Source: Gallionella sp. (GTDB lineage: Bacteria > Pseudomonadota > Gammaproteobacteria > Burkholderiales > Gallionellaceae). Taken from it: a DNA stretch of 64,000 nt. The stretch lies in the NCBI GenBank assembly GCA_030682375.1, contig JAUXOL010000010.1:41874-105873 (forward strand), in the 5' to 3' direction. Each line of letters starts with the position of its first letter. Position 1 is the first letter of the stretch. This document shows, piece after piece, positions 8,635 through 17,647 of this stretch. The notes below the pieces were generated by a model. That model did not search any database. It had not been told where the DNA came from and was given only the letters and a program-made list of their open reading frames with translations. The position numbers and the translations under genes were made by a program.

Positions 8635-9321
8635 TCAGAAGCGCAACTCCAGCGCCTTGCACAGAAAGCGCATATACGGCGCGGCCTGGCGGAAACGTTC
8701 CACCACCTGTGGGCGCAGGTTCTTCGAGGTCACCGTCGCCTCGGAGAGCGGCGCGAGGCAGATGAAGTCCTTGCGCTTCAGGTCTTCCACCAGCGGGTGA
8801 TCTTTGGCGAAGCCGCGCGGCGCATTGGCGAGCGTATCGCCCTCCAGCGTGAAATGCTTGCGGAAGATCGGCGCGTCGCGCGCGGCCAGCCAGGCGTCGC
8901 CGTCCTGCGCGATGGCCTCGCGTATCTTGAACAACGCGTCCGCATCGGGACGCCACAGACCGATGCCGACGAAACATTCGCCCGGCGCTATATGCAGGTA
9001 ATAGCCCGGCGCGTGGATGTCGCGGCCCACCTCGTGGCGGAACTGGATGCCGATGTTGGTCTTGTATGGCGTCTTGTCGCGGCCGAAGCGCGTGTCGCGG
9101 TAGATGCGCATCAGCGAGCCGCCCACCTTCTTCGGCTGCGCCAGAAAGTGGCGCGAGATCGCCGGCATCTCGTCCGACATGTCGGCGATGAAATCCAGCG
9201 CGGGCTTGCGCACGAAGTCTTCGTACTCCTGCTTGTGCGCATCGAACCACACGCGTTCGTTGTTCTCCGCCAGCGCCGCGAGGAAGGCGAAGGTCTGCTT
9301 GCTGAAGTAACGCTCGGTCAT
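8635..9321 (-). CDS. DUF2461 domain protein
   Basis: The 228-residue protein matches the DUF2461/TIGR02453 family. Signature blocks are an N-terminal FLAALAENNERVWFDAHK, a central R-x-YRDTRFGRDKTPYKTN (near residue 75) and YYLHIAPGECFVGIGLW. The family is widespread in bacteria and also present in fungi; no activity is established. It has no signal peptide or membrane segment. Together with the GpsA-like gene it forms a closely spaced leftward pair. Confidence 0.85.
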   Translation of the reverse strand: MTERYFSKQTFAFLAALAENNERVWFDAHKQEYEDFVRKPALDFIADMSDEMPAISRHFLAQPKKVGGSLMRIYRDTRFGRDKTPYKTNIGIQFRHEVGRDIHAPGYYLHIAPGECFVGIGLWRPDADALFKIREAIAQDGDAWLAARDAPIFRKHFTLEGDTLANAPRGFAKDHPLVEDLKRKDFICLAPLSEATVTSKNLRPQVVERFRQAAPYMRFLCKALELRF

Positions 9322-9352
9322 GTCGTCGGTCGCCCGTCTAGATGCGTCACGC

Positions 9353-10141
9353 TTATTTCTTCAGCACCTCGGCGAGGAATGCCTGCAGCTGCGCCCAGGA
9401 ATCCTTGTCCGCCTCCGCGTTGTAGGCGACGGGCAGGTTGAACTTCTTCGCATACTCGTCCGCATCCGGGTTGGTGAAGCTGTGCAGCACGCCGGGATAC
9501 GACACCACCTGATAGTTCACGCCCGCGTTCTCCATCTCCTGCCTGAATGCATCCACCTGCGCGGCGGGGATCATCTTGTCGTCCGCGCCGGTGTACACGC
9601 GCACCTGCGCCTTCACGCGGCCGCGCTGCGCCGGGGTGTCTGTACCCAGCCCGCCGTGAAAGCTCGCGACGCCGCGCAACGCCTCGCCTTCGCGCGCCAT
9701 GTTCAGCACCACTGAGCCACCGAAGCAATAGCCTATCGCCGCCAGCCTGCCGCCGTCCACATTGTGCTGCTTGCGCAGCAGCTTCATCGCGGCCTCGAAA
9801 CGCGCCTTCGCCACAGGCTTGTTCTTCGCGACCTCGCCGGCGAACTTGCCCGCGTCGTCTGGATGGTTCGCCTGCTTGCCGTCGCCGTACATATCCACCG
9901 CTAGCGCCACATAACCCAGTTCCGCCAGCATCTCCGCGCGCTTGCGCGCATAGTCGTTATGCCCCCACCACTCATGCACCACCAGCACCGCCGGGCGCTT
10001 GCCCTTCACCGCGTCGTCGTATGCGATCCAGCCTTTCATCGTCGTGCCGCCAGAGCTGTAGCTGATCTCCTTGCCCTGCACGGCGGCGAAGGCGGAAGCG
10101 GAGAGGCAGAGCAGCGCGAGGGAGAGAAGGAATTTTTTCAT
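9353..10141 (-). CDS. Secreted dienelactone hydrolase family protein
   Basis: An alpha/beta-hydrolase of 262 residues with a clear Sec signal peptide ending ASAFA (about residue 19), so it is predicted periplasmic. The core carries VVHEWWGHNDYARKRAE, the family's substrate-binding glutamate block, and the nucleophile cysteine in GYCFGGSVVL near residue 138. An Asp in YTGADDKMIP and a His in PGVLHSFTNP complete a Cys-Asp-His triad. Family members hydrolyse dienelactone or other esters; the substrate here is unknown. The ATG at 10141 opens a canonical signal peptide, with GGAGG-like spacing upstream. Confidence 0.9.
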   Translation of the reverse strand: MKKFLLSLALLCLSASAFAAVQGKEISYSSGGTTMKGWIAYDDAVKGKRPAVLVVHEWWGHNDYARKRAEMLAELGYVALAVDMYGDGKQANHPDDAGKFAGEVAKNKPVAKARFEAAMKLLRKQHNVDGGRLAAIGYCFGGSVVLNMAREGEALRGVASFHGGLGTDTPAQRGRVKAQVRVYTGADDKMIPAAQVDAFRQEMENAGVNYQVVSYPGVLHSFTNPDADEYAKKFNLPVAYNAEADKDSWAQLQAFLAEVLKK

Positions 10142-10310
10142 GGGAACCTCCGTTGGTTAGTGAGATACATGGAGGATAATATTAATCTGGATAGTGAGGA
10201 ATGGAGAAAACAAATGTGAATCTTCACTTTTACCTCTACGTCACGCATATGATGGATTTGATTCTCCATCAGCCGCACAAATTCAATTGCACTAATCAAG
10301 AAAGCCTCTC

Positions 10311-10856
10311 ATGACCAACGAAGCCGAAGTCATCGCCGCCACCCAGTTGTGGCTGGAAAAAGCCGTCATCGGGCTGAACCTGTGTCCCTTCGCCAAGGCG
10401 GTGCACGTCAAGAAGCAGATACGTTATGTGGTGAGCGCGGCCACTACGGCGGATGCCTTGCTGGAGGAGCTGATGACCGAGTTGCGCAAGTTGCAGGATA
10501 CGTCGCCGGAGGAGATCGATACCACGCTGTTGATCCATCCCTATGTGCTCACCGACTTCCTCGACTTCAACGATTTTCTGGATACGGTGGATATCGCCGT
10601 GGCCGAGCCGGAGTTCGGCGATGAGTTCCAGGTCGCGAGCCTGCATCCGCAATATCAATTCGCCGGAACGGCGGTGGACGATATCGAGAACTACTCCAAT
10701 CGTTCGCCTTACCCGACCCTGCACCTGCTGCGCGAAGCGAGTGTGGATCGCGCGGTGGATGCCTTTCCCGATGCGGACCGGATTCCCGATACGAATATCG
10801 AGACGTTGGAAAAATTGGGACACGAAGGCTGGGCGAAGCTGGGGCTGTCGAAATAA
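10311..10856 (+). CDS. DUF1415 family protein
   Basis: The 181-residue cytoplasmic protein matches DUF1415. The N-terminal block WLEKAVIGLNLCPFAK with its conserved Cys-Pro, the central HPYVLTDFLDFNDFL and the FQVASLHPQYQFAGT block are diagnostic. The family is common in Proteobacteria and has no assigned function. The C terminus PYPTLHLLREASVDRAV also fits. Start ATG 10311 gives the normal family length. A perfect palindrome follows the stop. Confidence 0.88.
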   Translation: MTNEAEVIAATQLWLEKAVIGLNLCPFAKAVHVKKQIRYVVSAATTADALLEELMTELRKLQDTSPEEIDTTLLIHPYVLTDFLDFNDFLDTVDIAVAEPEFGDEFQVASLHPQYQFAGTAVDDIENYSNRSPYPTLHLLREASVDRAVDAFPDADRIPDTNIETLEKLGHEGWAKLGLSK

Positions 10857-10868
10857 GGATTTTTCGTA

Positions 10869-10890
10869 GGGGCACGGCGCGCCGTGCCCC
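10869..10890. terminator. Perfect 22-base palindrome between convergent genes
   Basis: GGGGCACGGCG is followed immediately by its reverse complement. It lies in the 33-base gap between the DUF1415 gene and the convergent EAL gene and reaches the EAL stop codon. On the minus strand the right-to-left transcript would pass the hairpin and then meet a weak U-containing run. Position suggests transcription end for both genes; the form also resembles a dispersed palindromic repeat. Confidence 0.5.
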
Positions 10891-12071
10891 TATATAGCTT
10901 GGGCGCGGGCGATGTTGTCGGCCAGGGGCAGGGGTTTGCCGTAGAGCCAGCCTTGGCCGAACTCGCATCCCAGTGCGGCTAGCTTTGTGCTGACCGCTTC
11001 GGTTTCCACGCCTTCCGCGACGACGTTCATGCCGAGGGAGTGCGCGAGCTCGATGGAGGAGCGCACGATTTCCATGCTTTGCGGCGAGTCGAGCATCGGG
11101 GCGATGAAGGCGCGGTCGAGTTTGAGTGTGCCGATGGGATAGCGCTGCAGGTGATCCAGCCCGGAATAGCCGGTGCCGTAGTCGTCCAGCGCGAGTTGGC
11201 TGCCCAGTTCCATCAGCCGATTCAGGATGTCCTCCGCCATTTCCGGTTGCTTGACCATGACGGTTTCCGTGAGTTCGAGCTTCAGTTGCGCCGGGGGCAT
11301 ATGGTGGCGGGCAATGATGGAGCGGACATCGTCGACGAGGGTGGCGCCGGTGAGTTGCATGGCCGACAGGTTGACGCTGACGAAGGGTTCGGGGTAGTCG
11401 GTGCATAGTCTGAGTTTGGGCCAGTCCTGACAGGCGCGTTCCAGCGTCCACAGGCCGAGCTCGCGGATCAGGCCGGTCTGCTCGGCGATCCAGAGGAAGT
11501 CCATCGGGGGGATCAAGCCGTCGGTGGGGTGATGCCAGCGGATCAGCGCCTCGAATCCGGCAATGCGCCTGTCGGTCAGACTGCAGATCGGCTGGTAGTA
11601 GAGTTCGAATTCGTTCTGCGCCAATGCGCGGGTGATGCCGTGTGCGAGCGAGAGTTTCTGCGTGGCCTCGCCCTTCAGGGCATTGCGTTGCGAAGTGCGA
11701 TGGGCGTCGGTGGGCGTTGCGTCATGGTGGTTCTGGTTGATCCGGTAGCGTTCCAGTATCGTCAGCAGCAGGTGGCGCAGGATGGGGTCGCTTTTTTCGA
11801 GCAGCTCTTCCACCAGTTTTCGGTGAATCGGAATGAGCACTGTGCGTTCAATGGCGCGGACGGTGGCGGTGCGCGGATGGCGGTCGATCAGTGCGATTTC
11901 GCCGAACAGTTCGCCCTTGCTCAGCAGGCCGATGCGCTGTTCCTGGCCTTGGTTCGATGAGACGATTTCGACCGCGCCTTCTTCGACCAGGTAGGCGCAG
12001 TCGCCGACGTCGCCGATGCAGAATACGCTCTGTCCGCCGATAAATACTTCGCGATGAAGATTGTCGAGCAT
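10890..12071 (-). CDS. Cyclic-nucleotide-binding / EAL c-di-GMP phosphodiesterase
   Basis: The N-terminal domain (about residues 5-115) is a cNMP-binding fold with the phosphate-binding cassette FGEIALIDRHPRTATVRA. The rest (about 145-390) is an EAL domain that hydrolyses c-di-GMP. Catalytic elements appear intact: FEALIRW, VNLSAMQL, ELTETVM, LDDYGTGYSGLDHL, LKLDRAFI, VVAEGVET and GQGWLYGKPL. So binding of a cyclic nucleotide likely gates turnover of c-di-GMP. The ATG at 12071 is chosen because it starts just before the cNMP fold; in-frame codons run further upstream but into the divergent promoter region. No membrane segment is present. Confidence 0.9.
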   Translation of the reverse strand: MLDNLHREVFIGGQSVFCIGDVGDCAYLVEEGAVEIVSSNQGQEQRIGLLSKGELFGEIALIDRHPRTATVRAIERTVLIPIHRKLVEELLEKSDPILRHLLLTILERYRINQNHHDATPTDAHRTSQRNALKGEATQKLSLAHGITRALAQNEFELYYQPICSLTDRRIAGFEALIRWHHPTDGLIPPMDFLWIAEQTGLIRELGLWTLERACQDWPKLRLCTDYPEPFVSVNLSAMQLTGATLVDDVRSIIARHHMPPAQLKLELTETVMVKQPEMAEDILNRLMELGSQLALDDYGTGYSGLDHLQRYPIGTLKLDRAFIAPMLDSPQSMEIVRSSIELAHSLGMNVVAEGVETEAVSTKLAALGCEFGQGWLYGKPLPLADNIARAQAI

Positions 12072-12240
12072 GGCAATCCTTCGTTTCGTGTGGTTGAGTG
12101 CCGCCGATGATAGCAGTTCGCGGTAAATAATCGAGGGGGGCGGCTTGCTTCGCGGCCCGCGATCATGGCGCATGGCCCGCCGCCGGACTATCCTTCTCAT
12201 CTCTGTTAAGATGCGCGGCTCCTGAAATCGCCGTATTCCC

Positions 12241-13614
12241 ATGTCCGATCCTATCTCCATGACCCCCCTCGAACGCCGTGCCAGCATGGGCCTGGCGAGT
12301 ATCTACGGCCTGCGCATGCTGGGCCTGTTTATCATCCTGCCGGTGTTTGCACTGTATGCGGAGCATCTGCCGGGCGGCGAGAGCCATTTGCTGATGGGCG
12401 TGGCGCTCGGCGCTTACGGGCTGACGCAGGCGATCTTGCAGATCCCGGCGGGCTGGCTGTCGGATCGCTACGGGCGCAAGCCGGTGATCTACGTCAGCCT
12501 GGTGCTGTTCGCGCTGGGCAGTTTCATCGCGGCTTTCGCCGACAACATCTACTGGGTCATCATCGGGCGCGTGGTGCAGGGCGCGGGGGCGCTGAACGCG
12601 GCGGTGATGGCGCTGACGGCCGACCTGACGCGCGAGGAAGTGCGCACCAAGGCGATGGCGACGATAGGTATGACCATAGGCGTGACGTTCTCGCTGTCGC
12701 TGGTGCTGTCTCCGCTGCTGCACGGCGTGATCGGTGTGCCGGGGCTGTTCGCGCTGACCGGCGTGCTGGCGCTGCTGGCAATCGCGGTGGTGAAGTTCGC
12801 GATTCCCGATCCCGCGATCACCCGATTCCATAGCGACACCGAGGCCGGCCACGGACATTTTCGCGAGGTGCTGCGCAATCCCGACCTGCTGCGCCTGGAC
12901 TTCGGCATCTTCGCGCTGCACGCGATCCTGATGTCGGTGTTCATGCAGGTGCCGTTCATTTTGCAATCCAACGGGCTGGTCGTGGCCGACCACTGGCAGA
13001 TTTACCTGCCGGTGATGCTGATTGCGTTCGCCTTGATGGTCCCGCCCATCGTCATTGCCGAGAAGAAGGCGAAGATGAAGCAGGTGTTCATCGCGGCGGT
13101 GGCGCTGGCGCTGGCGGCGCAGGCGTTGCTGATGGCAGCACAGCACAGCCTGTGGGGCGTGGCGATTGCACTCCTGCTGTTCTTCACCGCGTTCAACGTG
13201 CTGGAGGCGACGCTGCCTTCGATGATCAGCAAGATCGCGCCGCTGGCCGCGAAGGGTACGGCGATGGGGGTGTACAGCAGCGTGCAGTTTTTCGGCGCGT
13301 TCTTCGGCGCGGTGGCAGGCGGCGCGTTGATGCAGTTCGTCGGCGGCAATGCGGTGTTCTGGTTCAGCATCGCGCTGCTGGCGCTGTGGCTGGTCGCGGC
13401 CTCGGGCATGCGGCCTCCGGCGGCGGTGCGCACCCGGCTCTACCATTTGTCCGAACTGGACGACGCCGCTGCGGTAGAATTGCGCCGCAGCCTGTTGCTG
13501 CTCTCCGGCGTGCGCGAGGCGATGGTGGTGGCGAGCGAAGGCATGGCTTGCCTGAAGGTGGACATGCAGGGATTCGACGAAGCAGCGGTAGAACAATTGA
13601 TAAAGGGAGCTTGA
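12241..13614 (+). CDS. MFS transporter, YajR-like, with C-terminal YAM domain
   Basis: A 12-helix major facilitator permease of 457 residues. Motif A is [12 protein letters not shown] near residue 75, following TM2. TM helices run to about residue 390. The tail from residue 398 ([11 protein letters not shown] to the end) is a ferredoxin-like YAM domain as in E. coli YajR. Substrate is unknown; such proteins are annotated as putative drug exporters. It ends one base before the ssb start, the conserved MFS-ssb order of Betaproteobacteria. Alternative internal ATGs exist within the first 16 codons. Confidence 0.88.
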   Translation: MSDPISMTPLERRASMGLASIYGLRMLGLFIILPVFALYAEHLPGGESHLLMGVALGAYGLTQAILQIPAGWLSDRYGRKPVIYVSLVLFALGSFIAAFADNIYWVIIGRVVQGAGALNAAVMALTADLTREEVRTKAMATIGMTIGVTFSLSLVLSPLLHGVIGVPGLFALTGVLALLAIAVVKFAIPDPAITRFHSDTEAGHGHFREVLRNPDLLRLDFGIFALHAILMSVFMQVPFILQSNGLVVADHWQIYLPVMLIAFALMVPPIVIAEKKAKMKQVFIAAVALALAAQALLMAAQHSLWGVAIALLLFFTAFNVLEATLPSMISKIAPLAAKGTAMGVYSSVQFFGAFFGAVAGGALMQFVGGNAVFWFSIALLALWLVAASGMRPPAAVRTRLYHLSELDDAAAVELRRSLLLLSGVREAMVVASEGMACLKVDMQGFDEAAVEQLIKGA

Positions 13615-13615
13615 T

Positions 13616-14101
13616 ATGTCGGTGAACAAGGTGATTCTGGTGGGACGTCTGGGCAAGGACCCGGAGACCCGTTACATGACCAACGGCGAGGCGGTGAGCA
13701 ATGCCACGCTGGCGACTTCCGAGAACTGGAAGGACAAGAGCGGCGAGAAGCAGGAAAAGACCGAGTGGCACAACCTGGTGTTCTATCGCCGTCTGGCCGA
13801 GATCGCCGGCGAATACCTGAAGAAGGGCTCGCAGATCTACGTCGAAGGCCGCATCCAGTCGCGCAAGTACCAGACCAAGGAAGGTCAGGAGCGTTACATC
13901 ACCGAGATCATCGTCAACGAGATGCAGATGCTGGGCGGCAAGTCCTCCGGCGGCGGCAGCTTCGAGGTCATGGATCAGTCGGCTCCGGAGCCGCGTTCCG
14001 CACCGGCCCGTTCTGCGGCTCCGGCGCGCTCCGCACCGGCGGCGGCACCGGCCAGCTCGGGCAGCAGCTTCGACAACTTCGACGACGATATTCCGTTTTA
14101 G
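13616..14101 (+). CDS. ssb: Single-stranded DNA-binding protein
   Basis: SSB coats single-stranded DNA in replication, repair and recombination. The OB fold covers residues 1-110 ([20 protein letters not shown], then [21 protein letters not shown] split here). A flexible Ala/Pro/Ser-rich linker follows, and the conserved acidic tip DDDIPF ends the protein and recruits partner proteins. The length of 161 residues is normal. It is translationally close to the upstream MFS gene and followed by a strong terminator. Confidence 0.97.
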   Translation: MSVNKVILVGRLGKDPETRYMTNGEAVSNATLATSENWKDKSGEKQEKTEWHNLVFYRRLAEIAGEYLKKGSQIYVEGRIQSRKYQTKEGQERYITEIIVNEMQMLGGKSSGGGSFEVMDQSAPEPRSAPARSAAPARSAPAAAPASSGSSFDNFDDDIPF

Positions 14102-14136
14102 TTTTTCATTTTCGTAAAGTCGAAACAAGTATCGCC

Positions 14137-14165
14137 AAACCCCAGCTCAGCTGGGGTTTTTTATT
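14137..14165 (+). terminator. Intrinsic terminator after ssb
   Basis: ACCCCAGC pairs with GCTGGGGT around a 3-base loop and is followed by a T-rich run. It is a textbook Rho-independent terminator 36 bases after the ssb stop codon, and it marks the end of the conserved core block. To its right the base composition drops sharply. Confidence 0.9.
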
Positions 14166-14389
14166 GTTTCGGAATATTTTGAATCAAAGCTGCGATTTGG
14201 TAGTTTTTATTAGACGTTCAGGCGAGACTGGTCTTCGGCCATTGCGGACGGTAGCGACCTTATGAAATAGCGGTAGTTCAGCCTGCTTGAATGTCCGCTT
14301 TCAACTTATTACAAACCGACACTCACCACACATTACAGCCACTCCCTCCGATGCTCCTTAATGTTTGTTGTTTCGGTCATTGGTAACGT

Positions 14390-15955
14390 TTAGTCCGGCA
14401 TTGTGCGGAATTCTTTATCGCCATCTACGCCAGTAAATTTATTCAATCGAACGGCGCACTCTATGAGAGCTAATCTGGCAAAGTAAGCTGCATAACCATT
14501 CCATACTTCAAACGATTTGAGTCTATCAAAGTGCGTGCCGTGAAGTATCTGTGATCGCCCACTGTCGTAAATGTCTTGGATTACTTGACGGAGGGTGCGT
14601 GGTGCACTGCCTGTAACAACGATAGTGTCCTCACTACAGTTAGTAAAATTTTTCAGCATGCCGAGAATTCCAGGAAACTTGCCACCACAGGCAAGAACGT
14701 CAAGGCTTGAAGCAATCTTTGTAAGAGCTACCGCATCATTCTTCTCCCTTCTACCCTCAGCCATCCAGTCCAGCGCGGTTGCCCAGCGTTTGGATAGGTT
14801 AGGATATTTAGATGTGGCAGGATCAACAAGTGCGTTGAGAATACGCCCGATTACTTCAAGAATATCGCTTTTGTCCGCTAAGAATGCATGCACTTGCGGA
14901 TAACTCAAACGGGGAATACGTGGGCCAACGCTACTCCCTGGAAGCCATAGATAGCCATTTGTCTCAATAATACTGCTGCTTCGGACGGGTTGAAGTCGCT
15001 CGTTACAAAGTGCCTGTTGATGAAAGAATTCCCTCCCTTCAAATAACAGCGATATTGAATCCAGTGCTGACTTGCAGACAATTTCTCCTACTTTGCGTGA
15101 CAAATTTATTTCATAACCTTTCACTGTAATCTTGAGAACAGATGAGCAGTCTCGAATAGCTGAATAGATTGGTTCCGCCAAGCCAGCAATATCTTCATCA
15201 TCCGCAGGATTTCTCAAGGCTTGCTTGAGAGAATCTTTCCATCTAGCATTATTTTCAGGAAAGCTAAGATATTGATTAATTGCATTCTGTGAAAAATCTA
15301 CCGAGTCAATCCACTGCTCCCTAGTCATGAAGGTCACAGGCCCAAGTTCAAATGGGTGTTCCGTTTCCATTCCGAGTGTCCATGCAGGAAAATAGTGGGT
15401 AAATTCCATCTGCATCTGTGACAGACTGTCCTCGATACGATCTTTAAGCTTCCTTACCGCTTCAACTGGTTTGTTGAGATTGACAATGTCAAGTTCGCCT
15501 TCGGCATGCAAGTCTGCGACGCACTGTTTTACAATTTTCTCGAAATTTCCAATTTCTATGCGGGAAGAAATGTTTATGTCATTCTCATGAACAGTCTCGG
15601 CAATCGATCGGAGTGCTGTTCTAGCTTTCTTTGTAAAATGACGTTGGTATCCATTTTGTGCAGTAACAAAATCTGGAAGTTCATCCGCCACGTGCCAAGC
15701 TCCACCGTCAAAAAGTCCGCCCGTGTGAACCCTGTTCAGCTCTTCGATAAGTTCTCTTAATTCTTCTTTTATCCCCATTTCATCTCCGGAAATATTTCCA
15801 TAGCTTGCTATGTTATATAGATATCCAAATTGTAGATCCCTGCGACCGTCCGCTCTTGGCCGATAGTACGAGTTCATCATTTGCAACGCAAAGAGGCCAT
15901 TCGGCAATGTTGTGGCTCTTACCGCGGACGTCTGCTTAGGCCGAAAATTAGACAT
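14390..15955 (-). CDS. Putative HEPN-type ribonuclease, low GC, downstream of zorC-like gene
   Basis: The 521-residue protein is not one I recognise by name. Near the C terminus a helical segment reads TLRQVIQDIYDSGRSQILHG: R467-x4-H472 is the Rx4-6H catalytic motif of HEPN RNases, in the sequence context typical of Apea-like HEPN domains (RS-x-I-x-HG). Helices from about residue 385 (RWATALDWMAEG) fit the same fold. No signal peptide or membrane segment. The gene is visibly AT-richer (roughly 44% GC by eye) than its neighbours (about 60%), indicating transfer. It starts 86 bases after the zorC-like stop, same strand, where zorD would lie in a type I Zorya locus. The ATG at 15955 is chosen because upstream in-frame codons have host-like composition and overlap zorC. 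Confidence 0.6.
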   Translation of the reverse strand: MSNFRPKQTSAVRATTLPNGLFALQMMNSYYRPRADGRRDLQFGYLYNIASYGNISGDEMGIKEELRELIEELNRVHTGGLFDGGAWHVADELPDFVTAQNGYQRHFTKKARTALRSIAETVHENDINISSRIEIGNFEKIVKQCVADLHAEGELDIVNLNKPVEAVRKLKDRIEDSLSQMQMEFTHYFPAWTLGMETEHPFELGPVTFMTREQWIDSVDFSQNAINQYLSFPENNARWKDSLKQALRNPADDEDIAGLAEPIYSAIRDCSSVLKITVKGYEINLSRKVGEIVCKSALDSISLLFEGREFFHQQALCNERLQPVRSSSIIETNGYLWLPGSSVGPRIPRLSYPQVHAFLADKSDILEVIGRILNALVDPATSKYPNLSKRWATALDWMAEGRREKNDAVALTKIASSLDVLACGGKFPGILGMLKNFTNCSEDTIVVTGSAPRTLRQVIQDIYDSGRSQILHGTHFDRLKSFEVWNGYAAYFARLALIECAVRLNKFTGVDGDKEFRTMPD

Positions 15956-16010
15956 CAGGTCAGTCGTAATGTCGGTTACACAAAAAGCGAAGCAAGTTAT
16001 GGGATGGTAT

Positions 16011-16037
16011 GGCCGCCTCCGGGCGGCCTTTCTGTTT
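16011..16037 (+). terminator. GC-rich hairpin with T run, plus-strand orientation
   Basis: GGCCGCC pairs with GGCGGCC around TCCG and is followed on the plus strand by TTTCTGTTT. It lies between the zorC-like stop and the HEPN-type gene. The T run is on the wrong side to end the leftward zor transcript efficiently, so it may block antisense entry, or act as a leaky hairpin between zorC and the downstream gene. Confidence 0.6.
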
Positions 16038-16041
16038 GCGC

Positions 16042-17643
16042 TTACAGCGAGATGTCCAAGGTGCTCACGCGGACGAAGGCGTTCTCTTCGTTCGACATCT
16101 TGAAACCCCAGCCGGACAGGATGGACCAGACCTCGGCGCCGTATTTCGCGAAGTCCTCCGGACGTATCCACTGGTGGCCGTCCTTGTCCCGGGTGTCTGT
16201 GTAACGGCATCGGTAATTGCGGCAGAAGGCGCGGATCGCTTTGTCGGTCGCGCCGAGCTCCTGCGCGAAGCGGCCTTCCCAGCTGAGCTGGGGCATGTCC
16301 TGGTGGCGCAACGGTTTGGACTGGCGCGAGACGTCCACGCCCTGGCTGACGCTGGTCGCGCTGAGCGCGCCGATCTCGGCCCAGCCCTTGCTCAGGTAGA
16401 AGTGCGGCGTGCCCTGCTTCAGGTCGTAGAGGTAGGCCACGTTGTTGTCGCGATTGAATTCGACCACGTGATGATGTTCGAACTGCATGATGCAGGCATG
16501 GACGTCGTGGCGATCCTCGCCCAGTTTGGCGATCAGTCCTTTCGCCGCGCGGCGGAACTTGTAGAGTTCCATGTTGTTGTCGTCGAAGGCGTCCCGGCCC
16601 AGCGCGAAGTACATGCCGCTAAGGTCTTCGCTGTAGAGTTTCCAGAAGTTGAGGCGGCGCGGGAGTTTCTTGTCGTCGTTGCATAGCAGCTTGAAGAAGC
16701 CGGTCAGCAGGTGGCGCTTGAGCCAGTAGGCCAGCATGTGGCGCGCCTCTGGGCTGCATTGCCACTGGTGGCTGTTCTCCGGCAGCCATGGGTTGCCCCA
16801 GCGTGCGACGGCGAAATCCCTGAGCGGGGCGCTGACCTTGCGGTTGCGGCATTGCGCGTAGCGATCCAGCAGGATGGTCAGCCCGGTGTCGGTATACAGG
16901 CGATAGTTGTGCAGCAACAGCAGCAGGCTGTCGAGATGTTCCTTGAACTCGGCGTCGCTCAAGCTTGTGGCCGTTTCGATCGGTGTCATGACCATGCGCC
17001 TGACCAGCCAGGAATCCGCACCTATCTCGAGGCGCACGCGCATGTCCTCGAATTCCGACCAGTCTCCATCGAAAACCAGATGTTCATAGGGACGGCAGGG
17101 ATCGGCGCCCAGCAGGTTCGGATGCCGGTTCAGCACCGCGATCCAGTCCGGCGTGTATCCGCGCGTCCCGAGCAGTTCCCGATGCTTGCCCAGGAATTCC
17201 CGCAGTTTCTCCCAGTTCCCGCGCGCGGACGGCGAGGCGTTCGGCGAGTCGGGGTCGTAGGAGAAGTAGGCGTTCAGCAGGCCGCGATAGAGTTTGCGCA
17301 ACGAGGCCGGGCGGTTGCCGTATCGCTCCGCGTAGAGCAGCAGCTGTTCGAACGGCTCGCGGTTGTCGATCACGCGGTAGCCGCCCTCCAGTATTTGCGT
17401 GCAGCCGTAGCAGACCAGGCGTATCTGGCGCAGGCCCTTGAGGTAGTTATTCTCGCGATAGGCGCCCAGAGCCTCTTCTATCGTGCCGGACTTGGAGTCC
17501 TCGACTTGCGTCGTCCCGCCTATCCATTCTTCCAGCTTGGTTCGCTCGTTGAGCATCTGCACCGCATCGCCGGGACGCAGCTTGGCCAGCACGACCCGGT
17601 TGAGGTTGCTCAATGTCTTGCGCAGGCGATCCAGCACGTCCAT
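16042..17643 (-). CDS. zorC: ZorC-like EH-signature protein
   Basis: A 533-residue protein without signal peptide or membrane segment. Features of the EH-signature family (the ZorC component of type I Zorya anti-phage systems) are visible: LRDFAVARWGNPWLPEN near residue 275, RRLNFWKLYSEDLSGMYF near 330, and VVEFNRDNNVAYLYD near 393, which matches the 'vEF-x4-NaxYxY' ending. ZorC binds DNA in characterised systems and cooperates with the ZorA/ZorB motor. The gene starts four bases after the zorB-like stop codon, and its composition matches the host, unlike the gene after it. Homology call is by motif only. Confidence 0.75.
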   Translation of the reverse strand: MDVLDRLRKTLSNLNRVVLAKLRPGDAVQMLNERTKLEEWIGGTTQVEDSKSGTIEEALGAYRENNYLKGLRQIRLVCYGCTQILEGGYRVIDNREPFEQLLLYAERYGNRPASLRKLYRGLLNAYFSYDPDSPNASPSARGNWEKLREFLGKHRELLGTRGYTPDWIAVLNRHPNLLGADPCRPYEHLVFDGDWSEFEDMRVRLEIGADSWLVRRMVMTPIETATSLSDAEFKEHLDSLLLLLHNYRLYTDTGLTILLDRYAQCRNRKVSAPLRDFAVARWGNPWLPENSHQWQCSPEARHMLAYWLKRHLLTGFFKLLCNDDKKLPRRLNFWKLYSEDLSGMYFALGRDAFDDNNMELYKFRRAAKGLIAKLGEDRHDVHACIMQFEHHHVVEFNRDNNVAYLYDLKQGTPHFYLSKGWAEIGALSATSVSQGVDVSRQSKPLRHQDMPQLSWEGRFAQELGATDKAIRAFCRNYRCRYTDTRDKDGHQWIRPEDFAKYGAEVWSILSGWGFKMSNEENAFVRVSTLDISL

Positions 17644-17647
17644 ACGG

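Noticed and set aside
12163..13656. Minus-strand open frame of about 500 codons opposite the MFS gene
   Set aside because: Shadow of the permease gene; Gln/His/Arg repeats only.
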